Source: Terramyces sp. JEL0728
Taxonomy: Eukaryota; Chytridiomycota; Chytridiomycetes; Rhizophydiales; Terramycetaceae
DNA length: 64,000 nucleotides
Direction of reading: 5' to 3'
Assembly (NCBI GenBank): GCA_027603945.1
Contig: JADIIU010000029.1
Location: 1-64,000, forward strand
Position 1 is the first letter of the stretch; the number at the start of each line of letters is the position of its first letter. Under the pieces are notes generated by a model, which had not been told where the DNA came from, did no database searches, and saw only the letters and a program-made list of their open reading frames with translations. Shown here piece by piece: positions 1 to 9,310 of this stretch. The translations under genes were made by a program, and so were the position numbers.

Positions 1-1122
1 TACCTCAAGAAACAGGATATAAAATACTTGCAAAAACCAAACAATATCTATTCAGACTGCTGGAGAGATTTCAAAAAGTTGGTAATTCAACCAGCGAGCA
101 AACAGTCGGTCCTGATCGATGAGAAATTATTACATAAAGTAAACGAACTAAAATCAAATAATGTCGACACGAAACCATTTAATCCGTTTGAAAAAACCAC
201 AAGTATTTTCATTAATAGGAGCGCAGTAAAGTTGGCCGAATTGGATTACCTTTACCAATTAAAATGCTCTTCATTTGTAGACTTGTGTGGTGGTCCAGGT
301 GGATTCTCTGAATACCTAGTGTGGAAATATAAAGCCAAAGGGTACGGAATAACACTCCGAGGGAACCAGGACTACAAAATAGACACTATAAAGAAATTCT
401 ATGGGAAAGATGGCACTGGCGATATTACACGGATTGAAAATATTAAAGAATTCGTTCTTTCAGTGCCTAAAGTTGAACTAGCAGTAGCTGATGGCGGTTT
501 TAGTGTATTAAATGATGAGCGCAATCAAGAAGAACAGTCAAAGGAATTGCTATTATCTCAGATACTAGTTGCGATGCAAGTACTGGTAAAGGGAGGAACG
601 TTAGTATTGAAATTGTTTGAAACAAAGACAGTGTTTACACTTGAACTCTTGTACTTGCTGTACCTTTCATTTGACACTGTTTCAATCATTAAACCAAAAA
701 CCAGTCGGCCATGTAATTCAGAAAAGTACTTTTTTAAATTAATGCAGGTTTATTGTTTGCAAGGCATATCAAGAGTCACAAGATTTACAAAAGTATTTGG
801 AAAAAGTGCTTGCAGAATTCAGTAAATTGAAGCAACAACTCTTGCCGATAAAATCTGGCCACAAGCACCATCAAAGCGGATACATTCCTTACGACGAAAA
901 GATTGAATTACAGCTAAACGATGTAAACGAGATTTTAGACTGGAAGATTATTGAAAAGGACGAAAAGTTTGTTGATTACATAGAGAATTACAATTTGACG
1001 TAAGTGGTGTTGATTCTAGGTCGTTGATAAAGCTAAAGAAAGCGCTTGAATGCAAGGAGGTTGTCGATCAAGAATACATTGGGCAGAGGATTTGTCAAAC
1101 GTTTGGGATACCATTCAAATAA
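1..1122 (+). CDS. CMTR1: Cap-specific mRNA 2'-O-methyltransferase 1-like, 5' partial
   Basis: Transfers methyl from SAM to the 2'-O of the first transcribed nucleotide of capped mRNA in the nucleus. Three exons (1-725, 748-999, 1020-1122) are joined across 22- and 20-nt introns; the visible coding part is 359 residues. The reading frame is open at base 1, so the N-terminus lies upstream. The FtsJ/RrmJ fold shows a glycine-rich SAM loop (VDLCGGPGGFSE) and a K-D-K-E type tetrad: K in RSAVKL, D in AVADGG, K in LVLKLF and E in NSEKFIVCK. The last motif appears only after the first intron is removed, which supports the splice. The carboxyl part (LQKYLEKVLAEF onward) matches the CMTR1 tail. Any upstream G-patch domain is outside the window. 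The family call is secure; I chose CMTR1 over CMTR2 on motif spacing. Confidence 0.85.
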
Positions 1123-1208
1123 TATTTATCATTGCAATTTGCTTTCAATTGTGGATCTATGTCTATTTCAAACTGCCTGTCTTCTGGTTATGACTAGCTT
1201 TATCTTAT

Positions 1209-2264
1209 TTATTGGAAAACAAAAAAGGTGTTGGCAAACGAGTGGAATGTCCCACAAGATTGAGCATTTGGGCAAGTTTTGGCCCAAGATTTGCCAATAG
1301 TGCCTGCCGCAGTGTCTTGTTCAAAAGTCTGATGTTGGAAAAACAAGTCAGTGTTGCCATAAGCATTGAGAACAACAGAAGAAGTGGTGGAAACTGAACC
1401 AATCTGATTGAAAGGAGTATTCGGAGAAGGTGAAGCCCACACAGTCCACAATTCAGTGCCAGCTGGAATACTAGTCAAGGCTGCAAGAGATCTATAGGCA
1501 TCGCTCGGGTCGGTCTTTGGAATTGCCTCTGCTACCACTTGTTTCGCAACATCAGTTGGACGGAAAATTAATTGGAATGGATAAACTGGCTTGGATACAT
1601 TACTTCCGTCTGCTTCTTTTGCAGATACCCCAGACAACCCAGTAAAAACTGGCCAGTTAGATGCTTTACCAAATGTACGTAGCAATATCCCGCCAGCAAT
1701 GGCACCACCTTCCTTTGGAGAAATATGATTGGAAAACCCATTCGCGAAAAAGTTTAAATCGTCTTGTCCATCGATTCCCAGCATGAAAAAGATGTTTGTT
1801 GATGGGTTGTCATCCCTAAAGAATTTGATTGCCGCACCAGGAACAATGGAATTTGAGTTTGCACTCGGTTGAGCAGCAAGCGACAATCTAAGAATTGCAT
1901 TGTCGGCTCCTTGGAAAAGACCAGTGTATGGATTTTGCACTGCATTGAATTTTACCTGAGCTACAGCGCCAGCAGCATGTACCCTTTTCTGCCTGCGTGA
2001 AGATGAAAATATTCCTTTTTCAATTGGTAATTCGTCAGACACTGTGTCTATTGTAGGTTGCATACTTTCTACGAATATTAACTCGAAATTAGAGTAGCTG
2101 TATGATGAAGATATTGCTGGGCTGGATGCTATCTCTGACCATACTTGTGCCAGTTGAGTAGATGCTGAAGTATTCTGGAATACGGTTTCTCCCCGTTTGT
2201 GCAGGTTGGCGTATGGGCATGGGGTTGACAAAGCAACCGAAGCGAGAATTGCCAGTTTATTCAT
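1209..2264 (-). CDS. Secreted catalase-like protein 1
   Basis: A single exon of 351 residues starting at the ATG at 2264, chosen because it opens with a signal peptide (MNKLAILASVALS). The middle resembles the catalase core: a VHAAGAVA stretch carrying the candidate catalytic His, then AILRLSLAA, PGAAIKFFRD and STNIFFML, parallel to the catalase RFST, GFAVKFY and NNTPVFF strands with the distal Asn kept. It is shorter than classical catalases, and I do not see the proximal heme-ligand Tyr motif (RxxxY), so peroxide dismutation is not assured. A Cys-containing tail (TCPNAQSCGT) may form a disulfide. A paralogue lies immediately upstream on the same strand. The fold assignment is from pattern recognition; function is inferred. 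Confidence 0.65.
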   Translation of the reverse strand: MNKLAILASVALSTPCPYANLHKRGETVFQNTSASTQLAQVWSEIASSPAISSSYSYSNFELIFVESMQPTIDTVSDELPIEKGIFSSSRRQKRVHAAGAVAQVKFNAVQNPYTGLFQGADNAILRLSLAAQPSANSNSIVPGAAIKFFRDDNPSTNIFFMLGIDGQDDLNFFANGFSNHISPKEGGAIAGGILLRTFGKASNWPVFTGLSGVSAKEADGSNVSKPVYPFQLIFRPTDVAKQVVAEAIPKTDPSDAYRSLAALTSIPAGTELWTVWASPSPNTPFNQIGSVSTTSSVVLNAYGNTDLFFQHQTFEQDTAAGTIGKSWAKTCPNAQSCGTFHSFANTFFVFQ

Positions 2265-2448
2265 TTGGAAGGAAAAATTAGCTGCCGTTTTTATGCAGGA
2301 AATCTTCACATGTTTAATTAATAATTCAAGAGAATATTTAGCACTTTAGTTCTTCTAGCCGTTTGTGATTGCATTTGATCGTGGTATAACTAGCAACGTA
2401 TTCATATTTAGTCCAAAGCAAAACAGAAAAAACACCATATAACTTAAT

Positions 2449-3501
2449 TTATTGAAAAACGCAGTTGTTGTTGGCAAGCGAGTGACATGTAACGCAAGAT
2501 TGAGCGTTAGGGCAAGTAGTAGCCCATGATTCGCCAACAGTACCTGCCGCAGTGTCTTGTTCAAAAGTCTGATGTTGGAAGAACAAGTCAGTGTTGCCAT
2601 AGTCATTAAGGACAACGTTAGATTTAGTAGAGATGGATCCGATTTGGCTGAAAGGAGCGTTTGGAGAAGGCGAAGCCCACACAGTCCACAATTCAGTACC
2701 AGCAGCAAGACCAGTAAGAGCCTTGAGAGATCTGTAAATATCGCTAGAAGCAGTGTTTGGTAAACTGGCAGCAAGAGCCTGCTGAGCAGCAGTTGTAGGA
2801 CGCATAACTACTTGGAACGGATACACTGGTGACGAAACAGAGTTACCAGCAGCATCGAACCTTGCGACTCTATTGAGCCCGGTGAAGACGGGCCAGTTCG
2901 ATGCTTTTCCAAAAGTATGCAATAAAAGTCCACCAGCAATGGCACCACCTTCCTTTGGAGAAATATGGTTAGAAAAATTGTGTGTGAAAAAGTTTGGATC
3001 ATTGTTTTGTCCATCAATACCCAGCATGAAAAAGATATTGGCAGATGGCTGGTTTTGGATAAAGAATTTCATTGCAGCGCCTGGAACGATGGTTGAGGTG
3101 GATGGAGCGTTTGCAAGTGAGAATCTGAGGATGGCATCTTGGGCTCCTTGGAATAAACCAGTGTATGGGTTTCCTGGGAGAGCGTCAAAGGAAGCTTGGA
3201 CAACGGCACCAGCAGCATGGACTTCCTTTTGTCTCTTTGAAGAACTGAAAACACCTTTGACAATCGGTAATTCATCAGATGCTGCATCGACAGTTGGATG
3301 CATATCCTCTGTTGCTACAAGTCCAAGCACATTGTAGGTGAAAGAAGATGGATTTGCCGGGCTGCTGTTGATTTCCGACCATACTTGCTGTAATTGAGCG
3401 TGGGAAGACTGCGCAGTTACTGTTTCTCCTCTTTTAGCCAAGTGAGAATACGGACATGGGTTGGCAAGGGCAAATGCTGCAACGGCGACAAACTTGAACA
3501 T
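2449..3501 (-). CDS. Secreted catalase-like protein 2
   Basis: A single exon of 350 residues, tandem paralogue of the gene at 1209-2264. The ATG at 3501 is followed by a short signal peptide (MFKFVAVAAFALANP). The same catalase-core landmarks are present (VHAAGAVVQ, AILRFSLAN, PGAAMKFF, SANIFFML, HISPKEGGAIAGG). The tail has extra cysteines (TTCPNAQSCVTCHS). No proximal heme Tyr motif is evident. A TATAAATT-like box on the coding strand lies at 3540-3547, about 40 nt before the start. Two adjacent similar secreted genes point to local duplication and probably an extracellular redox or lipid-peroxide role, but that is inference. Confidence 0.65.
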   Translation of the reverse strand: MFKFVAVAAFALANPCPYSHLAKRGETVTAQSSHAQLQQVWSEINSSPANPSSFTYNVLGLVATEDMHPTVDAASDELPIVKGVFSSSKRQKEVHAAGAVVQASFDALPGNPYTGLFQGAQDAILRFSLANAPSTSTIVPGAAMKFFIQNQPSANIFFMLGIDGQNNDPNFFTHNFSNHISPKEGGAIAGGLLLHTFGKASNWPVFTGLNRVARFDAAGNSVSSPVYPFQVVMRPTTAAQQALAASLPNTASSDIYRSLKALTGLAAGTELWTVWASPSPNAPFSQIGSISTKSNVVLNDYGNTDLFFQHQTFEQDTAAGTVGESWATTCPNAQSCVTCHSLANNNCVFQ

Positions 3502-3539
3502 TGTAGTTTATTGTAGTGACGAAGCTGATATTTTTGCTG

Positions 3540-3547
3540 AATTTATA
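3540..3547 (-). promoter_or_regulatory. TATA-like box of catalase-like gene 2
   Basis: The coding strand reads TATAAATT about 39-46 nt upstream of the ATG at 3501. The position matches similar boxes before actin, the first phosphoesterase and the aspartic proteases. Assigned by sequence only. Confidence 0.4.
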
Positions 3548-3573
3548 CTTTGAAAATCTGCCCCTGATCATCC

Positions 3574-3659
3574 AAAATTGGCATTGGGCATTGGAAACGG
3601 CTCGTCAATTGAAGGACCTTACGTCCGAAGTGGAAAAACCAATGCCCAATGCCAATTTT
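3574..3659. repeat. Inverted repeat, 21-bp perfect arms, 44-nt loop
   Basis: The left arm is 3574-3594 and the right arm 3639-3659. The right arm is the exact reverse complement of the left, whose core is GGCATTGGGCATTGG. The arms contain a short internal direct repeat (GGCATT/GGGCATT). The element sits 73 bp or more upstream of the catalase-like 2 ATG, so it could be a regulator-binding palindrome, a hairpin in an RNA, or the remnant of a small mobile element. Confidence 0.75.
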
Positions 3660-3896
3660 ATACTGCCAAACAGAAATGCTAAGCCTTTGGAATAATCAAC
3701 CAAGCGGCAAAAGTATCCTTGCAAGGATGCCATATTAATTTCACGCCTACTCAACAGCGCCAAGATTCCAGTTGCAGACCTGAAAAACTGAAACCCAAGA
3801 CTATGGAACATTGCAATTAGCTTTGACATATGCTATTTATTACCTCACAAATCAAACTACTGTCAAGAACTCAAACTAGTAACTGGACAGATTAAA

Positions 3897-5420
3897 CTAG
3901 TCGTCAACAACATCAGAATCCACATCGTCCCAATCAACATCGCCGTCATCAGTCATAGTATCGTCTTCGCTATCATCGTCATACTCAATTACAATTCCTT
4001 CCTTTTGAATATCTTCTTCTCTTTGAACATTACAAAATACCAAGTGGCCAATGGTAATATTATCAATGATCCATTTACTGGTTTCAGTATCTAAAACATT
4101 TCTGTTTTTAAATGTGTTTCCAATGTACAATTTTTTAATATTAGTATCTGGTAGTTTTGCGATTAATGATTCATAGCCGGCTCTTGTAATATGGTTACCT
4201 GAAATATCTAATTCTATCAATGCAGTCTTTCCCAGAATACTAAAGAAGAAAGAGATTCCAGAGTCAGTGATTCCGCAATCATCCAAATCAAGTACTCTTA
4301 GATTGGCATTATTGATATGCGATGCTACAGAACTAATCCCTGCATCTCCAATCGGATTTGCGAATGAAAAGTCTACCAGTTTCGATTTCCTTAATGCAAG
4401 CATAAAATCAGCAATCAGCTCTGTATCAATCTGCAAATATGCCTTTTCCAAGTTGGATAATGCAAAATTTTGGATGAATTTCCTTTGACTGCCTCTGTTG
4501 ATTGGATCTCCGTACAAGAATGACTTTAGCTTGGTCTTTGGGAGGACATTGAACAAGCTGAACAATTCTTTTTCAATTACATTTTCATCAATATCAAATT
4601 CTTCAATATCAGTATGAGGAAGGATCTTTGCGACGGCACCCAAGCCTTTCTTTCCAATATAGTTGAGTGATAAATCCAAGTCTCTCAATTTGCAACCAGG
4701 CAGCTTGGTAGCTAGTTTAATCACACTACTATTTGTCAAGCCATTGTTTTGCAAATCCAATACAGTTAAATTTTCAATATAATCCATGATTTTTGCTAGT
4801 CCTTCGTCTTGAATCATACAGTCGGGCAAGTATAATCGAGAAATATTTGACATGTAAGTTGTCAATTTGGACATGATCTTTTGAGACAAGGGGAAATTAA
4901 ATTCGAGCGAGTCGATATCACAGCCATCTAGACACCATAGCATATCAAAGTTCTTTACATCAAGGACAGAGTGATCGTTACTAAGAGACACTGCGGTAAT
5001 TGGTCTCTTGTTTACCGTTTGGAAGGAGTTGATAATGTCATTGTGTACAATAATCTCCAAATTACTAGCCGCAGGAAGAAACGGCTGGATTTTAGTGTAT
5101 AAATTGACTGGTATCCGGATCATTGGAAATTTCCATTTGATCTCTTGTAATCGTTCGTACTTTTGGGCTACTTTATCAGTCAGGAATTCCTCTTCCGTAT
5201 CTGCTTCATAATGTACTCCTTTCATTTGGTAGTAGGGGAAAAACAGTACTGGGTATTGATCGCAGATTGGTACACCAAGTTCAAGCAACAAACGGCAAGG
5301 AAATAAGCGGCTGTATAGGTTTCCACTGGATTTCGAAAGGTTGAAAATTGCACTGCCATCCAGGTATAAGAATATATGGTTTTCCAGGAGTTCAACTGGC
5401 AACTGTTCTATCATCCACAT
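3897..5420 (-). CDS. F-box / leucine-rich repeat protein 1
   Basis: A single exon of 507 residues. The N-terminus (about residues 3-45: EQLPVELLENHIFLYLDG and following) is an F-box, the Skp1-binding module of SCF ubiquitin ligases. After a linker, residues of about 190-430 form leucine-rich repeats of the ribonuclease-inhibitor type (LTVLDLQNNGLT, LRDLDLSLNYIG, LRVLDLDDCGIT, LIELDISGNHIT) that would bind substrate. The last 40 residues are strongly acidic (EYDDDSEDDTMTDDGD and on). It lies head-to-head with a paralogue starting at 5628; the 207-bp gap between the two start codons must hold both promoters. The substrate is unknown. Confidence 0.8.
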   Translation of the reverse strand: MWMIEQLPVELLENHIFLYLDGSAIFNLSKSSGNLYSRLFPCRLLLELGVPICDQYPVLFFPYYQMKGVHYEADTEEEFLTDKVAQKYERLQEIKWKFPMIRIPVNLYTKIQPFLPAASNLEIIVHNDIINSFQTVNKRPITAVSLSNDHSVLDVKNFDMLWCLDGCDIDSLEFNFPLSQKIMSKLTTYMSNISRLYLPDCMIQDEGLAKIMDYIENLTVLDLQNNGLTNSSVIKLATKLPGCKLRDLDLSLNYIGKKGLGAVAKILPHTDIEEFDIDENVIEKELFSLFNVLPKTKLKSFLYGDPINRGSQRKFIQNFALSNLEKAYLQIDTELIADFMLALRKSKLVDFSFANPIGDAGISSVASHINNANLRVLDLDDCGITDSGISFFFSILGKTALIELDISGNHITRAGYESLIAKLPDTNIKKLYIGNTFKNRNVLDTETSKWIIDNITIGHLVFCNVQREEDIQKEGIVIEYDDDSEDDTMTDDGDVDWDDVDSDVVDD

Positions 5421-5627
5421 GAAAAAAAGTTTAAAATATCCGACGCCACTTTGGATTTTCTGATGTATAAATTATGTCGGTTGGTGAATACGAATGCGCT
5501 GCGTTATATAACGCTCCGCCTGGATGGACTGCTGGTTCTGCAACTGCTCCTTGCCATATCAATAAAGACATTTTAGAGTTGAACTTATTTTCTGCATTTT
5601 GATTTTTCCCAAAAATTTTTAATACAA

Positions 5628-7208
5628 ATGGATTGCATACAGGCTTTACCCGTGGATACATTGGAGAATAGGATATTTGCGTATCTGGATGGCGAATCAT
5701 TGTACCGCTTGTCACTGACAAGTAAAGCCCTGCGTAATCGTCTATATCCGATTCAGAATTTACTGGACTTGAAAATACCACCTTCGAAGCAGTTTCCCAC
5801 TCTATATTTAAACAAACTAAAGCTCACTGGTCCATTATTATACATTATTACACCAATGAACCGTGGAAACTATGGACAAGCAATCGAAAACAAATTAATG
5901 ACTACTGAAGAATATCAGGCGCATTTTAGTATCCCTGATTGTGGTCCTTTCTATGTTGCTACATTCAACCTTCCAGACACTGAAACTACTTTTAAATTAA
6001 ATACAATTAAATGGAAGTATGCAGCAATTGATTTGACCATGGAGGGTTTTGTGTCTCTCAATAAGTATTTACCACCAGCAGCAGAGATCCACGTCCATGT
6101 CAAAAACACAAAGGTTGTATCAGAATTCCTCAAGTCCAACACCAAATTAGTAACAAAGATGACTTTTCACTCAAGAATTGGTGGGTCTGGAGGACCTCTG
6201 AACATACCAAGCGCAATGACTGCAAATATCCCCAATTTGACATCGCTTGTATTTGATTTACACCTCACGTTGGATTTGATGATGAAACTCGCTCCACTTT
6301 TTTTGAATATATCTGAATTATCGCTGCATAAGGCTGCAATTGGGCCATTTGGATTGGAAGTCATGCTTGACTATATAGGTAATTTGAAGGTATTGAACCT
6401 TGCTGGTAATGAGCTTGATACATCCAGTGCAATTCTTCTAGCTGCCCGTCTTCCAGACTTACAGCTGCATCATTTAGACCTTAGCAACAATTTGATCATG
6501 GACAAAGGAGTACAAGCAATAGCAAATGTACTACCCGGCACCACAATCGAAACTTTAGATATAAATTTCAATTCTGGATTCAATGATTCCCTGGATATTT
6601 CGCCCTTATTTGAAGTTATTCATCAGACAAAACTAACAGAATTCGTTTACAAGACTGCAGCCCCTACTTCCGTCCAAAAAGTGCTGTTAAGGAATATCCA
6701 GAAATCCAGCATTCGGAAATTGGAGATGATGTTTGCCCTTGAGCTTTTACCCGAGGTATTTACAGCGCTTGCAAACAGTAAAGTAGTTGAACTGGTGTTT
6801 AAAATGGAAATGGATGATCGTAGCGTTTCTCTATTAGGATCTCAATTGAACTACCTTCCCTTGAAATCGCTTTGTTTGAGGGATTGCAGTTTGACTGATC
6901 ATCAAATCAAACTCTTTTTCAGCAAACTAGGAAAATCAACACTGCAGAAATTGGATATTTCAGAAAATAGGATTTCAGAGCCTGGGTTCAACGCAATTCT
7001 GAAATACCTCCCTTGCACAAATATAAAGTCCCTAACTATTGGAGAAGTTGGACATGCCGAGAAAGAACATGCAGCAAGATTCTTACAAAATGTTGATATT
7101 CCACATATCAAATTTATTGGGTATTCTAAAAAGTGTATTGGAGAGCGTGGTGATATCTGGGTTGAATATGACCACGTAAATGATTCAAGCAATTGCATTA
7201 ATACATAA
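5628..7208 (+). CDS. F-box / leucine-rich repeat protein 2
   Basis: A single exon of 526 residues, paralogous to the divergent gene at 3897-5420. The F-box is at the extreme N-terminus (IQALPVDTLENRIFAYLDG, residues about 3-22). The same architecture follows: a linker with LPPAAEIHVHVK, then ribonuclease-inhibitor-like repeats (LKVLNLAGNELD, LHHLDLSNNLIM, LKSLCLRDCSLT, LQKLDISENRIS). It lacks the long acidic tail of its partner. The start is the ATG at 5628; the frame closes with TAA at 7206-7208. It is likely an SCF substrate adaptor, with target unknown. Confidence 0.8.
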   Translation: MDCIQALPVDTLENRIFAYLDGESLYRLSLTSKALRNRLYPIQNLLDLKIPPSKQFPTLYLNKLKLTGPLLYIITPMNRGNYGQAIENKLMTTEEYQAHFSIPDCGPFYVATFNLPDTETTFKLNTIKWKYAAIDLTMEGFVSLNKYLPPAAEIHVHVKNTKVVSEFLKSNTKLVTKMTFHSRIGGSGGPLNIPSAMTANIPNLTSLVFDLHLTLDLMMKLAPLFLNISELSLHKAAIGPFGLEVMLDYIGNLKVLNLAGNELDTSSAILLAARLPDLQLHHLDLSNNLIMDKGVQAIANVLPGTTIETLDINFNSGFNDSLDISPLFEVIHQTKLTEFVYKTAAPTSVQKVLLRNIQKSSIRKLEMMFALELLPEVFTALANSKVVELVFKMEMDDRSVSLLGSQLNYLPLKSLCLRDCSLTDHQIKLFFSKLGKSTLQKLDISENRISEPGFNAILKYLPCTNIKSLTIGEVGHAEKEHAARFLQNVDIPHIKFIGYSKKCIGERGDIWVEYDHVNDSSNCINT

Positions 7209-7318
7209 AATAAATGCCATTTGGAATTCCTGAGTGGTCCTAGTTATTATTGAAAGATAAACTTTCGAATGTAATAGACATTGCTCATTAGGAAGGCAGT
7301 GTTGGCCTAATCTGGTTA

Positions 7319-7507
7319 TTAACAATAGTTATCCATCTGATTGCTGTGCGAATGATATTTCCATTTGCCATATATCGATTCAAAAATACTGAGGATTAAG
7401 AAATGGATTGGAGGTAAGTTGGTTGGGAAAGCACGCAATAGTTGGTGATATTCTTGCAGCGTGAGATACGGTGAAATTAGCGGGAGTTTGTTAATCAACT
7501 TGTTCAT
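7319..7507 (-). CDS. Possible small protein of unknown function
   Basis: An ATG at 7507 opens a 62-codon frame divergent from actin and convergent with the F-box gene. The product begins MNKLINKLPLISPYLT and has one moderately hydrophobic stretch (PPIHFLILSIFESIYG) that could be a membrane segment. No family is recognised. Its composition is protein-like and the neighbouring spacing would suit a small gene in this compact genome, but it could be chance. Confidence 0.25.
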   Translation of the reverse strand: MNKLINKLPLISPYLTLQEYHQLLRAFPTNLPPIHFLILSIFESIYGKWKYHSHSNQMDNYC

Positions 7508-7902
7508 TTGAAAGGATATTTAAAGATCTCTTGATCGGTTCAACTTGGCAACTTTTTTAGCCGAAACTCCGCTACCAACTTTCGGGGTATTAAATTAAGA
7601 GTTTCAGACTGCAGCACTCTTTTCTGTTGAACAGGAGCTGCACAACCCAGTTAAGATCCTAATAATTGATTAAATCGGTTTCCGCACAAGTTCTCGCAAT
7701 TCAACTACCACGAGCTGCTGTATCACAATACAAAGAGTGAGCCGCCATCATTAATGATGCTTTGCCTATCATTCAGCAATTTTTCTTTTTTCGGACAACA
7801 CGAAACATTTTTCCGAGCAAACAATATCCCGAACAAGGAGTTTACAAATGATTTGCAACCCCTGAAAAGCTGTTTGGTGCAACCATGAACGGGGAACTTT
7901 TG

Positions 7903-7910
7903 TATAAATA
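7903..7910 (+). promoter_or_regulatory. TATA box of actin
   Basis: TATAAATA lies 27-34 nt before the actin ATG at 7937, implying a very short 5' leader. Confidence 0.5.
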
Positions 7911-7936
7911 TATCTCAATACACTTTAATCATTAAT

Positions 7937-9107
7937 ATGATGAGCGACGATATTACATCTGTGGTGATTGACAATGGATCTGGAATGGTCAAGGCTGGCT
8001 TTGCGGGAGAAGACGCTCCTCGTACAGTGTTTCCTTCCATAGTGGGCAGACCCCGCCATCAATCAATTATGGTTGGTTTCGGCCAAAAAGACACGTATAT
8101 CGGTGATGAAGCTCAGTCAAAACGTGGTATCCTGTCTCTAAATTATCCCATTGAACACGGTATTGTAGGCAATTGGGATGACATGGAAAAAATATGGTAA
8201 TTATTCGGTAATATAGGCATCATACGTATTATAATGAGCTGCGAGTGGCACCTGAAGAACATCCAGTGATGTTAACAGAAGCAGCTTTCAACCCGAAAGC
8301 AAACAGAGAAAAAATGACGCAGATCATGTTTGAAACATTCAATACTCCTGCGTTCTATGTGTCTATTCAGGCTGTCTTGTCATTGTATGCATCTGGTAGA
8401 ACTACAGGCATCGTCCTTGATTCAGGCGACGGTGTATCCCACATTGTACCAATTTATGAAGGGCATTACGTAAATCATTATTAATCAAGCTGCCCCATGC
8501 CGTTCAAAGATTGGATCTTGCAGGAAGAGATTTGACTGCCAACCTTTGCAGATTACTGACTTTGCGTGGCCATGGGTTTACCACTTCGTCCGAAAAGGAA
8601 ATTGTTCGAGATATCAAGGAGAAACTATGCTATGTGGCATTGGATTATAGCCAAGATCTCGTTACTAGTGCTCAATCATCATCCATTGAAAAGACTTATG
8701 AATTACCCGATGGCCAAGTTATTTCAATTGGAGACGAACGATTCAAAGCACCTGAAGCACTGTTTGACCCTTCAATCCTTGGAAAGGAAGCTCAGGGCAT
8801 TCATCAATCACTCTACACTGCTATTCAAAAGTGTGATGTGGATATTCGTCGCGAATTGTATTCTAACATCATCCTGTCTGGTGGGTCAACAATGTATCCA
8901 GGTATTGCTGATAGAATCACCAAAGAAATGACAACGATGGCGCCGTCCAGCATGAAAATCAGGGTAGTAGCTCCGCCAGAAAGAAAATACTCTGTATGGA
9001 TTGGTGGAAGTATATTAGCTTCCTTGTCAACCTTCCAAGAAATGTGGGTGTCTAAACAAGAATACGATGAATGCGGTCCATCGATCGTACACAGAAAATG
9101 TTTCTAA
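7937..9107 (+). CDS. act1: Actin
   Basis: Three exons (7937-8196, 8217-8469, 8490-9107) separated by two 20-nt introns give a 376-residue conventional actin, the usual length. Diagnostic motifs are [20 protein letters not shown] at the N-terminus, [11 protein letters not shown], the first-intron join restoring [20 protein letters not shown], the ATP-binding [14 protein letters not shown], then [22 protein letters not shown], and the end PSIVHRKCF. The second intron ends AAG rather than TAG, and its removal gives EGHYLPHAVQ with exact family spacing. Actin forms the filaments used in motility, cytokinesis and endocytosis. Both introns interrupt codons or frames that are otherwise invariant, so this gene is the best internal proof of the 20-nt intron rule. 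Confidence 0.97.
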
Positions 9108-9310
9108 CCAGGACAGAGGATAGTTGTATGATTTAATAAATCTTTCAGTTTGCCATTGCCTGTGCGTTCAGTATAGCAAAGGACCTGACAAACTGCAGGT
9201 TGAGCTTTGCCCATCTAACTGCTGGGCATTTATCACGCAACTCTATGATACGCCAGAATTTATTGTTGGTTGCTTTCTGTTTCAGCCTTCCATTTTTCTC
9301 CAAATTGAAA

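Larger units (their letters stand above)
3502..3896. other. Intergenic, contains perfect inverted repeat
   Basis: This gap lies between the start of catalase-like gene 2 and the stop of the F-box gene. It holds a TATA-like box at 3540-3547 and a 21-bp perfect inverted repeat (3574-3594 with 3639-3659). An open frame of 74 codons on the minus strand (3605-3829) has an ATG but no recognisable similarity and overlaps the repeat arm, so I do not call it a gene. Confidence 0.5.
7209..7936. other. Intergenic between F-box gene 2 and actin
   Basis: 728 bp. It contains a possible small minus-strand gene (7319-7507, listed separately) and the actin promoter with a TATA-like box at 7903-7910. I see nothing else interpretable. 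Confidence 0.6.

Noticed and set aside
3605..3829. 74-codon minus-strand frame with ATG
   Set aside because: No recognisable family, overlaps the inverted repeat and the presumed promoter of catalase-like gene 2.
5431..5781. 116-codon minus-strand frame upstream of F-box gene 1
   Set aside because: Runs antisense into F-box gene 2; shadow of a real gene.
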